Shown here in pieces: positions 56,378 to 64,000 of a stretch of DNA of 64,000 nt. The DNA comes from Clostridium weizhouense (lineage in GTDB: Bacteria; Bacillota; Clostridia; Clostridiales; Clostridiaceae): the NCBI RefSeq assembly GCF_019431045.1, contig NZ_JAHXPT010000004.1, forward strand, positions 248,001-312,000, given 5' to 3'. Both the position numbers and the translations under genes were made by a program. Numbering within the stretch: the stretch's first letter is position 1; every line of letters begins with the position of its first letter. The notes under the pieces are model-generated. The model was not told where the DNA came from. It did no database searches and saw only the letters and a program-made list of their open reading frames with translations.

Positions 56378-56406
56378 AAAATATACGTTCGTACTTATTT
56401 AGTCAA
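56378..56406 (-). promoter_or_regulatory. ruvA promoter with LexA-like (SOS) box
   Basis: TTGACT (56406-56401), 17-bp spacer, TATTTT (56383-56378), 103 bases before ruvA. CGAACGTATATTTT (56391-56378) lies over the spacer and -10 and matches the Firmicute SOS box CGAACRNRYGTTYC at 12 of 14 positions, as far as I can align it. From 56407 to 56717 I find no gene. Confidence 0.6.
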
Positions 56407-56717
56407 TTTTATATTTCGCTTAAATATAGTAATTAAAAATAGATATATTTCAAAACATAGCTTGGCAAATAAAAATAAACCATATAACTGTTATAAAATA
56501 AATTTTACAATTATATAGCTTATTTTATGTTCAATAATTAATTTATAAACAATAGACCTATTCATAAATTAATTACGGTATTTTATTATGCAATTATAAG
56601 AATTATCTACGCTTTTAAAAATCTTAATTTTAAAAATGCTAATGCTATAGTAAAACATGCTCTATGAATCTTTCACTATATATAGTACTCATTAACATGT
56701 AAAACATAATATAATTT

Positions 56718-57299
56718 TTAAGAAATTAGTTCTGAAATACTTTCTTCTGCTTCATCTTTAGAATCATATTTAAGTTCAAAATTTTTTATTTTATTTTTAT
56801 CACTATCTCTTAAACTTTCAATAGGTTTATTATCTGAAAATATATCTTCATTATTTTTTATAGAAGCTACTCCTTCTTTATTTGTTTCATATATAGCTAA
56901 ATATCCATCTTTGTCACCAATATAATATTTATTTGGCTCTAAAGAATTTGACACTTTTCTTTTAAACATAAATTCTCCATTTGACATAACATCAAGGTTA
57001 TAACCACTATTTTTTAAAATTTCAATTAATTGTTCCTGTGTCAAATCATCATTAATGTTTAATTGTTTTTTTATTTCCGATATGGTCATATCACTTTCTT
57101 TCTTATCACCTGCAAATAATGAAACCTTAATATTGTCATCTAATTTATTGACAGCAATATCAGTATTCACTTTACCTTGAGAACTTTGGGCTAAGCCTTT
57201 ATAATTAGTTGATCTATCTACTAAATAATAAGTCATTGAAAATATAAGTGCTAGCATTAAAATGCAAAAAATCATTATTTTTCTTTTCTTATTTACCAT
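56718..57299 (-). CDS. BofC C-terminal domain protein
   Basis: A secreted or membrane-anchored protein of 193 residues. Residues about 8-26 are a single hydrophobic helix (IMIFCILMLALIFSMTYYL). The C-terminal half (NKYYIGDKDGYLAIYETN, then IESLRDSDKNKIKNFELKY) matches the C-terminal domain of BofC, which in Bacillus restrains the sigma K checkpoint and lies beside ruvA. The full BofC is longer and has another N-terminal domain, so the role need not be the same. AAGGAG sets the ATG at 57299; the open frame from 57350 is less likely. Confidence 0.75.
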   Translation of the reverse strand: MVNKKRKIMIFCILMLALIFSMTYYLVDRSTNYKGLAQSSQGKVNTDIAVNKLDDNIKVSLFAGDKKESDMTISEIKKQLNINDDLTQEQLIEILKNSGYNLDVMSNGEFMFKRKVSNSLEPNKYYIGDKDGYLAIYETNKEGVASIKNNEDIFSDNKPIESLRDSDKNKIKNFELKYDSKDEAEESISELIS

Positions 57300-57383
57300 A
57301 TTCATCACTCCTTGGTAGAAGTATTGACTTAATGGTAAAAAATTATGCATATTTATGGTAAATTTAATTAACTAGTTTATGCA

Positions 57384-58253
57384 TTATCTTGCTCTATTTA
57401 TAAAACCACATTTTTTACATAATTCTTCAACTGCAATTCTTTCAGAAAAACCATCATATATATCTTTTGCTCTTTTAGAATTTAAAATATCTTCAAGTTC
57501 ATTATCAAATATATTTCCAAGCGATATATTTCCTTCACTATCTAAACAACATGGTACAACAGTTCCATCTACTAATATACCTATTTGATCTCTTAATCCG
57601 TAACAAAAAGCCCTCTCCCCTAATTCATCACTCTTTATTGATGGCCACTTAAATTTTTCTCCCATACTAAGATATAAATTGTTAGCTAATTTAACGCTAT
57701 TTTTATCTTTTAATTCTTCTTTTAAGTTATAATTTAAATTAAAACTCTCTTCAAGTATTTTAAAAATATCAATATTCATATTATTACTGGCCTTATACTT
57801 TGTATCTAAATTCCATAATCTTAATGAACAAATTATATTGCTTTTCTCAGTAGCCTCTTTCGAAAATTTAATTATATTATCTAGATACTCTTCAAAGTTT
57901 ATATCTTTATTATTTGCTTCAAAACTATGAAGTGAAATATTAACTTGCCTTAACGCTGGTGCTTTAATCAATATATCTTTCACATCTTTAATTAAAGTCC
58001 CATTTGTAGTAATATTGGCTTTCACCTTATATTTTTCACTTAATTCTAAAAATTGTTCGAGGTTTCTATTTAAAAAAGGTTCTCCCATTAAATGAAAATA
58101 AACATAATCACTATATGGCTTAACACACTTTAAAATATGTTCAAATGACTTTTCATCCATAAACCCTAATTTTCTAGAGGTTTTAGGACAAAAATCACAT
58201 TCTAAATTGCAAACATTTGTTATTTCTATATATACTCTTTTAAATTTTTTCAT
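57384..58253 (-). CDS. Radical SAM protein with SPASM-type tail
   Basis: 289-residue radical SAM enzyme. CNLECDFC near residue 14 is the CxxxCxxC cluster motif, and HLMGEPFLNRNLEQFLEL and ITTNGTLIK are the usual SAM-binding and substrate stretches. The C-terminal SPASM-like region GTVVPCCLDSEGNISLGNI and LCKKCGFINR has four cysteines for one or two auxiliary clusters. SPASM enzymes often modify peptides or mature anaerobic sulfatases, but no precursor peptide or sulfatase is next to it. AAGGGTGAATAAAA precedes the ATG. It diverges from gldA, with a 296-base AT-rich gap. Substrate unknown. Confidence 0.85.
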   Translation of the reverse strand: MKKFKRVYIEITNVCNLECDFCPKTSRKLGFMDEKSFEHILKCVKPYSDYVYFHLMGEPFLNRNLEQFLELSEKYKVKANITTNGTLIKDVKDILIKAPALRQVNISLHSFEANNKDINFEEYLDNIIKFSKEATEKSNIICSLRLWNLDTKYKASNNMNIDIFKILEESFNLNYNLKEELKDKNSVKLANNLYLSMGEKFKWPSIKSDELGERAFCYGLRDQIGILVDGTVVPCCLDSEGNISLGNIFDNELEDILNSKRAKDIYDGFSERIAVEELCKKCGFINRAR

Positions 58254-58478
58254 TTTTATTCACCCTTTAATTCCTTACTTTCAATATATATTTTTAATCT
58301 TTATGACATAATTAATAAATCATATTATACTAATTTATCAATAATCTTTCCAGAAAAAATCCACTTTTTCTATTTATATATACAGTATTTTTCAACATTT
58401 ATTTTTATTTTCTCTGATATTATATTATTTGTTTACATATTTAGAAATTTTCAAACTATTTAGAATTTATAACCAATT

Positions 58479-58488
58479 AAAACGTTTT
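58479..58488 (+). promoter_or_regulatory. Cre-like palindrome upstream of gldA
   Basis: AAAACGTTTT is a perfect palindrome within TTAAAACGTTTTTA, eight bases before a TATAAT (58494-58499) box. It resembles the site in the glpP leader and could be bound by CcpA. Weak call. Confidence 0.3.
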
Positions 58489-58549
58489 TATGTTATAATA
58501 TAGCTATACTTTATTATAGATTTAATTTCATACGTTTGGAGGAAAGATT

Positions 58550-59644
58550 ATGGCAAATATTATAATTTCCCCTGGAAAATATGTACAAGGTAAAGGGGAA
58601 CTTAAAAATATATCTAAACATACTAAAAATTTAGGAGAGAACTTTTTTGTTATTGTAAGCACTTCTGGCATGAAGAGAGTCGCAAACATTATAAAAGAAA
58701 GTTTCTCTGATAGTAATACTAATTTAATTTTTGAAATTTTTAATGGTGAATGTTCTGAAAACGAAATAAAACGACTACAAAAAAGCTTTCAGGAAAATAA
58801 CTGTGATGTTGTTATTGGTATAGGTGGAGGTAAAATTTTAGATACTGCAAAAGCTATTGCTTATTTTGAAAATGTTCCAGTAGTTATAGCTCCAACTATC
58901 GCTTCTACGGACGCTCCTTGTAGTGCATTATCAGTTATATACACTGATGAAGGAATATTTGATAAATACTTACTTTTAAATAAAAATCCAGATCTTATTT
59001 TGGTAGATACTCAAATAATTGTTAGTGCTCCATCAAGACTTTTAATATCAGGAATGGGCGATGCTTTAGCTACCTATTTTGAATTAAGAGCTTGTAAAAG
59101 AGCAAACAGCTTAAATATGTCTAATGGACATATAACTTTAGCAGCAGAAGCGCTAGCTAAATTATGTTATAATACATTATTATCCGAGGGATTTAAAGCA
59201 AAAATGGCTGTTAATAATAATGTTGTAACAAAAGCAGTTGAAAATGTTGTTGAAGCAAACACTTTATTAAGTGGCTTAGGCTTTGAAAGTGGTGGATTAT
59301 CTGGAGCACATGCAATTCATAATGGATTTACTGTACTACAAGAATGTCATAATCTATATCATGGTGAAAAAGTTGCATTTGGTACAATAGCTCAATTAGT
59401 TCTTGAAAATGCTCCTTTAGAAGAAATTAAAGAAGTCATAGATTTTTGTTTAAGTGTTGGACTTCCAACTAATTTATCAGATATGGGCATAAAAAAAATT
59501 GATAAAGATGATATTATGAAAGTAGCTGAAGCTTCTTGTGCTGAAGGTGAAACTATCTATAATATGCCTTTTGATGTAACTCCTTATGATGTTTATTCTG
59601 CAATTTTAACTGCTGATAAATTAGGATCTCATTATCATAAATAA
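58550..59644 (+). CDS. gldA: Glycerol dehydrogenase
   Basis: Oxidises glycerol to dihydroxyacetone with NAD+. The family is the iron-type (group III) alcohol dehydrogenase. VIGIGGGKILDTAKAIAYF binds NAD; the metal ligands lie in GMGDALATYFE (Asp), SGAHAIHNGF (His) and LYHGEKVAFG (His). 364 residues, usual size. The ATG follows TTTGGAGGAAAGATT. It is alone here, without dhaK, so dihydroxyacetone use must be encoded elsewhere. It complements the glpK route 30 kb away. Confidence 0.95.
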   Translation: MANIIISPGKYVQGKGELKNISKHTKNLGENFFVIVSTSGMKRVANIIKESFSDSNTNLIFEIFNGECSENEIKRLQKSFQENNCDVVIGIGGGKILDTAKAIAYFENVPVVIAPTIASTDAPCSALSVIYTDEGIFDKYLLLNKNPDLILVDTQIIVSAPSRLLISGMGDALATYFELRACKRANSLNMSNGHITLAAEALAKLCYNTLLSEGFKAKMAVNNNVVTKAVENVVEANTLLSGLGFESGGLSGAHAIHNGFTVLQECHNLYHGEKVAFGTIAQLVLENAPLEEIKEVIDFCLSVGLPTNLSDMGIKKIDKDDIMKVAEASCAEGETIYNMPFDVTPYDVYSAILTADKLGSHYHK

Positions 59645-59730
59645 CCCTTAATTAAACGTTTATATTGCAGTATAAAATTCAAATATAAGTTAATTTTTAT
59701 ACTCTAACGTGGACTTTCAGTAAAAAAATT

Positions 59731-59777
59731 AAGAGCCTACAAAGTAACTAATTTTTAAAATTACTTTATAGGCTTTT
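59731..59777. terminator. Terminator between gldA and hrb (convergent)
   Basis: On the minus strand AAAAGCCTATAAAGTAA pairs with TTACTTTGTAGGCTCTT (with G-U pairs); T-runs lie on both sides. Confidence 0.75.
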
Positions 59778-59780
59778 CTA

Positions 59781-60431
59781 CTAATTAACCTTAAAAAAAG
59801 CTGATTTCGGTTTATGACATATTGGACAGATATAGTCATCAGGTAAATCTTCAAAATCTATATCACCATCATAAATATAATGACAAACTGAACATTCATA
59901 TACATCTTTTACTTTCTCTATAGTTTCTGATTTCTTTTCATTATCTTTCTTTTGCTCCACTTTTCCAGTTTTAAGATCTCTATAATATGCATATGTCATT
60001 GGTTCTTCATTATTTAATTTTTTAGCATTTACTACTTCTGCTATAAACATATTATGAGTTCCGAGATCTATATCTTTGACAACTTTACAAGATAATGTAG
60101 CTATACAATCCTTTTCTACCACCGGATTATTAAGTTCATCTAAAATATATGGCATATCCTTAAATTTATCGACATCTCTACCACTACTATATCCAAAATG
60201 TGCAATTGTATTTAATGAAGCATTTTTACTTACGATTGATACTGAAAATTTATTTGATTTTTTAATCAACTCATTAGTAAAGTTTTTCTTAAGTACTGTA
60301 ATACTAACTCTCATTGGTTCCTGAGTAACTTGGCTTAATGTATTTATTGTACAACCATTCATCTTTCCATCTACTTCAGTTGTTAAAATATATACTCCAT
60401 ATGTTATTGTAAATAATGCACTTTGATCCAT
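59781..60431 (-). CDS. hrb: Flavin reductase-rubredoxin fusion (high-molecular-weight rubredoxin)
   Basis: 216 residues. The N-terminal 150 are a flavoredoxin/flavin reductase domain ([22 protein letters not shown] and [27 protein letters not shown]). A linker leads to the C-terminal rubredoxin from about 165, with [11 protein letters not shown] and [11 protein letters not shown] giving the four iron cysteines. In clostridia Hrb passes electrons from NADH to flavodiiron proteins for NO or O2 reduction; no flavodiiron gene is adjacent here. GGGGAAAAGTTAT precedes the ATG. Confidence 0.9.
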   Translation of the reverse strand: MDQSALFTITYGVYILTTEVDGKMNGCTINTLSQVTQEPMRVSITVLKKNFTNELIKKSNKFSVSIVSKNASLNTIAHFGYSSGRDVDKFKDMPYILDELNNPVVEKDCIATLSCKVVKDIDLGTHNMFIAEVVNAKKLNNEEPMTYAYYRDLKTGKVEQKKDNEKKSETIEKVKDVYECSVCHYIYDGDIDFEDLPDDYICPICHKPKSAFFKVN

Positions 60432-60634
60432 ATAACTTTTCCCCTACCCTTCTTTAATTAACAATAATTATCTTATAATAATAATTGTACCGCTATTATT
60501 AGATTATATCAATATTTATATGAAAATTTTCCATAATATTGCTATATAATTTTATTTAATATTTATTAAAATATATTTAAAATAGTCTTTAATATATAAC
60601 TTTACAAAAATTATACATTTATTTCATAAAAAAT

Positions 60635-60662
60635 CGAGTAAAACCTATTTAAGCTTTACTCG
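60635..60662 (-). terminator. Terminator of speB
   Basis: CGAGTAAA and TTTACTCG arms with a 12-base loop; ATTTTTTAT follows on the minus strand. Confidence 0.75.
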
Positions 60663-60688
60663 AAAAATTTAGTATTTATTATAAGGTT

Positions 60689-61540
60689 TTAATATATGGA
60701 TAATAATAATTCTCTTAAAATCTTACATGCAGTCGCTGTAGATGTTCCACTTTGATCATAGATTGGAGATAATTCATTTATATCACAGCCAACAATATTA
60801 AGTTGTGAAACATTTATAATTGCTTTTAATAATTCTTTAAATGTAACTCCACCAGCTTCAGGAGTTCCTGTTCCCGGAAATACTGATGGATCTAAAACAT
60901 CTAAATCAATTGAAAAATACACTGGTTTTCCTTTTAGATATTCAACAGCTTCATTAAGTCCAGCAAAATCAAATTTATTTGTTGTTACATGGTCTTTTGC
61001 CCATAAAAATTCTTCTTTTTCACCAGATCTAATTCCAAACTGAAAGATTTTTTTATCTCCTACAAGATCCCATACTCTACGCATAACTGTTGCATGTGAA
61101 AGTTTTTCTCCTAAATAGTCATCTCTTAAATCTGCATGAGCATCAAAATGTATAATATGTAAATCTGGATATTTTTTCAAAACTCCTTTTACTGATCCAA
61201 GAGTAACTAAATGTTCACCACCTATCATACATGGTATTTTATTATCTTCTATTATATTAGAAGTAAATTGTTCTATTTGCTCTAATGACTTATTGGCACT
61301 ACCAAAACATAATTCTAAATCTCCACCATCAAAAACATTTATATCTTCTAAGTCTTTATTTTGATATGGACTATATGTCTCTATTCCAAAAGATTCACTT
61401 CTCATGGTTTTACTTGCAAATCTTGTACCTGGACGAAATGATGTTGTAGAATCAAAAGGAGCTCCAAATACAACAATTTTAGATTCTTCATAATTATTAT
61501 CACAACCTATAAAAGTTTCAATATTTCTATGCATTTTCAT
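60689..61540 (-). CDS. speB: Agmatinase
   Basis: Hydrolyses agmatine to putrescine and urea. The two-manganese arginase-fold ligands are in GGEHLVTLG (His), HFDAHADLRDDYLGE (Asp-x-His-x-Asp) and SIDLDVLDPS (Asp pair), followed by PGTGTPEAGGVTFKEL. The length, about 283 residues, fits the family. A frame opens at the ATG at 61555, but it has no ribosome site; ATGGAG lies nine bases before the ATG at 61540 (MKMHRNIETF). A hairpin separates it from speE. Confidence 0.93.
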   Translation of the reverse strand: MKMHRNIETFIGCDNNYEESKIVVFGAPFDSTTSFRPGTRFASKTMRSESFGIETYSPYQNKDLEDINVFDGGDLELCFGSANKSLEQIEQFTSNIIEDNKIPCMIGGEHLVTLGSVKGVLKKYPDLHIIHFDAHADLRDDYLGEKLSHATVMRRVWDLVGDKKIFQFGIRSGEKEEFLWAKDHVTTNKFDFAGLNEAVEYLKGKPVYFSIDLDVLDPSVFPGTGTPEAGGVTFKELLKAIINVSQLNIVGCDINELSPIYDQSGTSTATACKILRELLLSIY

Positions 61541-61562
61541 ATTCAAATTCTCCATTCTAAAT

Positions 61563-61605
61563 AAAACTTATACACAAATAATAATCATATTTATGTATAA
61601 GTTTT
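61563..61605 (-). terminator. Hairpin between speE and speB
   Basis: Arms of 18 bp (61563-61580 and 61588-61605, AAAACTTATAC and its complement, one G-U) with a 7-base loop. It lies just before the speB start; it may be a terminator of speE or an attenuator. Confidence 0.55.
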
Positions 61606-61711
61606 AATTTTTATTAAGGCATATCAATGAGAATAATAATTCAAATATATAAAAATACTTGCTTATTACTTTTAATGTGCCTACTTTAAACAAATACTCA
61701 TGAAAATAGTT

Positions 61712-62566
61712 TTATTTAATATTTTCACCTAATAGTTCTTTAACATAATTAGGAAGTGCAAAACATCCTACATGAAGATCTGTATTATAATATTTTGTTT
61801 TAAGTCCTAATATGTTCCAAGCATCAGCATTTAAATCATTTATTGGATCATATTTTTTTGATGCAAATCCAAATAACCAATGACCTGATGGATAAGTTGG
61901 AATATGAGCTTGATATACTCTATTTATTGGGAAAAATTCTACTATCTTTTCATGGGCAGATTGCATTGATCTTGCATAATAATCATAATATGGACTCTCA
62001 TGTTGATTAACTAAAATTCCATCATCAGTTAATGCTTTATAACAATTTCCATAAAACTCTTTAGTAAACAATCCTTCACCTGGTCCAAATGGATCTGTTG
62101 AATCTACTATTATTAAATCATATTCATTTTCTTTATTACGTACAAATTTTAATCCATCTTCAAAGAATAAATTAACTCTTTCTTCGTCAAGTTGAGAAGC
62201 TGTTTGTGGAAAATATTCTCTACATAGTTCCACAACTCTTTCATCAATTTCAACCATATCAATTTTTTCTATAGTTTTATATCTTGTAAGTTCTCTTACT
62301 GTTCCACCATCTCCGGCTCCAATAACTAATACTTTCTTTATATTGGGATTTGTCGCCATTGGTACATGAACTATCATATCATGATAAATAAATTCATCTT
62401 TTTCTGTTACCATCATTAATCCATCAAGAGTGAAAAATTTTCCAAATTCTTTAGATTCTAAAATATCTATTCTTTGAAACTTACTTTGTTCACTGTGTAA
62501 CTCTCTATCAACCTTAATTGAAAATCTTACATCATCAGTATGTTGTTCTGTATACCATAATTCCAT
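61712..62566 (-). CDS. speE: Spermidine synthase
   Basis: Transfers the aminopropyl group of decarboxylated SAM to putrescine. KVLVIGAGDGGTVRELTRYKTIEKIDMVEID is the SAM-type binding site, YDLIIVDSTDPFGPGEGLF carries the catalytic Asp, and NQHESPYYDYYARSM and YQAHIPTYPSGHWLFGFASK are typical. 284 residues. The ATG lies 3 bases after the speA stop, in the same ribosome-binding context (GGAATGATAA). No speD is in the window. Confidence 0.95.
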   Translation of the reverse strand: MELWYTEQHTDDVRFSIKVDRELHSEQSKFQRIDILESKEFGKFFTLDGLMMVTEKDEFIYHDMIVHVPMATNPNIKKVLVIGAGDGGTVRELTRYKTIEKIDMVEIDERVVELCREYFPQTASQLDEERVNLFFEDGLKFVRNKENEYDLIIVDSTDPFGPGEGLFTKEFYGNCYKALTDDGILVNQHESPYYDYYARSMQSAHEKIVEFFPINRVYQAHIPTYPSGHWLFGFASKKYDPINDLNADAWNILGLKTKYYNTDLHVGCFALPNYVKELLGENIK

Positions 62567-62569
62567 TTA

Positions 62570-64000
62570 TCATTCCTCCACAATATTAATATTTTTAATT
62601 TTTATATCTTCTGTTCCTGTTAAAAAACATCCTTTTTCTTTTGCATATTCTATATAGTCTAAAATTTCTCTAGTAATCCTTTCTCCTGGTGCAAGAATTG
62701 GTATTCCTGGTGGATAACACATTACAAATTCACCACATATCTTTCCATCACTTTTATTTATAGGTAAAGAGTTTTTTTCTGAATAAAATGCTTCCTGTGG
62801 AGTAAGTACAACTTCTGGATTTATATATTCATGATCAAACATTCCTGCTTTATCTTTTGAATATAATCTTTTTATTTCTGATAATGATGAAATTAATCTT
62901 TCTATTGTAAGATTTCTATCACCAACAGAGATAATTGCAAGAATATTCGCAATATCACCAAATTCTATTTGTATACCATATTCATCTCTTAAAATATCAT
63001 ATACTTCAACTCCGGCTAAGCCAATATCCCTGGTAAAAATCGATAATTTAGTTTTATCAAAGTCGAAAACAGTATCGCCATCAATCAGCTCTTTTGAAAA
63101 AGCATAGTATCCATCAATCTTATTTATTTCAGCTCTTGCATATTCAGCAAGTTCTGTAACTTTTTCAAAAATCTCTTTTCCATTCAATACTAAATCTCTT
63201 CTTGCTAAATCAAGAGAGGACATTAGTAAATATGAACCACTTGTTGTTTGTGTTAAATTAATTATTTGACGAACATATCCAATATGCAAATCACAATTAA
63301 GAAGTAAAAAAGAACTTTGAGTTAATGAACCTCCAGTCTTATGCATGCTAACAGCCGCCATATCTGCTCCTGCCTCTATTGCTGAAACTGGCATATTCTT
63401 GCCAAAATAAAAATGAGTTCCATGTGCTTCATCTACTAAAACATACATTCCATTTTCATGTGCAAGCTTAGTAATTTCTTTTAAATTTGAACAAATTCCA
63501 TAATAAGTTGGATTATTTACAAATATAGCTTTTGCATCTGGATGTTCTTTTATTGCTTTTTTTACATCTTCAACCGACATTCCAAGAGGTATTCCAAGTT
63601 TTTTATTAACACCTGGATTTATATAAACTGGAATTGCTCCACTGATAATAAGAGCATTAATTGCACTTCTATGCACATTACGTGGCATTATAACCTTTTC
63701 ATCTTTTTTACAAACACTCATAACCATTGCTTGAACAGCAGAAGTAGTTCCATTCACCATTAAAAATGCATGTTTGGAGCCAAATGCTTCTGCTGCAAGT
63801 TCTTCTGCTTCTTTTATAACAGATACAGGATGACAAAGATTATCAAGTGGCTTCATTGAATTTACATCAACCGAAACACATTGTTCACCTAAAAATTCTT
63901 TAAGCATAGGATTACCACGTCCTTGCTTATGTCCTGGAACATCAAATGGTACAACTCTAGCTTTTTTATACCTCATTAATGCTTCATAAATAGGTGCTTT
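62570..64000 (-). CDS. speA: Orn/Lys/Arg decarboxylase, probable arginine decarboxylase (5' end outside window)
   Basis: PLP-dependent fold III decarboxylase; the window has the 3' 1431 bases and an in-frame continuation (KAPIYEAL) before the ATG at 63976, so the start lies outside. DVPGHKQGRGNPML near the N-terminus is the Orn/Lys/Arg decarboxylase signature, and MHKTGGSLTQSSFLLL holds the PLP lysine; VDEAHGTHFYFG is the Asp contact. The order speA-speE-speB gives arginine to agmatine to putrescine to spermidine, so arginine is the likely substrate; lysine or ornithine cannot be excluded by the sequence alone. Confidence 0.88.
   Translation of the reverse strand, partial: KAPIYEALMRYKKARVVPFDVPGHKQGRGNPMLKEFLGEQCVSVDVNSMKPLDNLCHPVSVIKEAEELAAEAFGSKHAFLMVNGTTSAVQAMVMSVCKKDEKVIMPRNVHRSAINALIISGAIPVYINPGVNKKLGIPLGMSVEDVKKAIKEHPDAKAIFVNNPTYYGICSNLKEITKLAHENGMYVLVDEAHGTHFYFGKNMPVSAIEAGADMAAVSMHKTGGSLTQSSFLLLNCDLHIGYVRQIINLTQTTSGSYLLMSSLDLARRDLVLNGKEIFEKVTELAEYARAEINKIDGYYAFSKELIDGDTVFDFDKTKLSIFTRDIGLAGVEVYDILRDEYGIQIEFGDIANILAIISVGDRNLTIERLISSLSEIKRLYSKDKAGMFDHEYINPEVVLTPQEAFYSEKNSLPINKSDGKICGEFVMCYPPGIPILAPGERITREILDYIEYAKEKGCFLTGTEDIKIKNINIVEE

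Overview
The window is AT-rich bacterial chromosome from a Clostridium sensu stricto-type Firmicute. This rests on the strong AG-rich ribosome binding sites, frequent TTG and GTG starts, AT-rich codon use, many short intrinsic terminators, and clostridial gene neighbourhoods (glnA-nitR-gltBD, glpP-glpK with an FAD/BFD glycerol-3-phosphate dehydrogenase, high-molecular-weight rubredoxin, apt-relA-dtd, ruvAB-queA-tgt-yajC). The species cannot be fixed from the sequence alone. I see no rRNA, tRNA, CRISPR array, prophage, transposase or plasmid feature. Most genes lie on the minus strand.

Layout. 1-1.4 kb: the end of a phosphonate locus, with a PEP mutase carrying an N-terminal cytidylyltransferase domain and a sugar-nucleotidyltransferase-like partner. 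1.6-10.5 kb: single genes (AI-2E-type permease, an orphan Cas2/SinR-like protein behind a Fur-box promoter, RNase Z, Na/Pi cotransporter, DUF445, uridine kinase, a CarD-type regulator, a 51-residue zinc ribbon). 10.7-12.7 kb: two membrane proteins of unknown role. 13-21 kb: nitrogen assimilation, glnA-nitR-gltB-gltD, where NitR is an ANTAR antiterminator and two leaders contain hairpins. 21.5-30 kb: lysC and hom flank a glycerol-3-phosphate regulon (glpP, glpK, a three-component dehydrogenase) with two GlpP-type leader terminators. 30-36 kb: redox and sulfur genes, including an 825-residue CoA-disulfide reductase/rhodanese/TusA/DsrE fusion. 36.4-38.9 kb: an MBOAT/SGNH acyl-transfer pair. 39-49 kb: aspS, hisS, hemZ, an MBL hydrolase, dtd, relA, apt and a RecJ-like protein that has lost its DHH residues. 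49-57.3 kb: secDF, yajC, tgt, queA, ruvB, ruvA and a BofC-domain protein, with a LexA-like box inside the ruvA promoter. 57.4-64 kb: a radical SAM/SPASM protein, glycerol dehydrogenase, Hrb rubredoxin, and the polyamine set speB, speE, speA; speA runs off the right edge.

The most informative regulatory signals are promoters whose operators or leader hairpins can be read directly: a Fur box in the spacer before the Cas2-like gene, a LexA-like box in the spacer before ruvA, leader terminators before glnA, glpK and the glycerol-3-phosphate dehydrogenase, a 15-bp perfect inverted repeat at the predicted lysC start site, and a nested stem in the secDF 5' leader. No wholly new defence or mobile system is evident. 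The best candidates for undescribed biology are the Fur-linked orphan Cas2-like protein, the RecJ pseudoenzyme and the unexplained leader structures.
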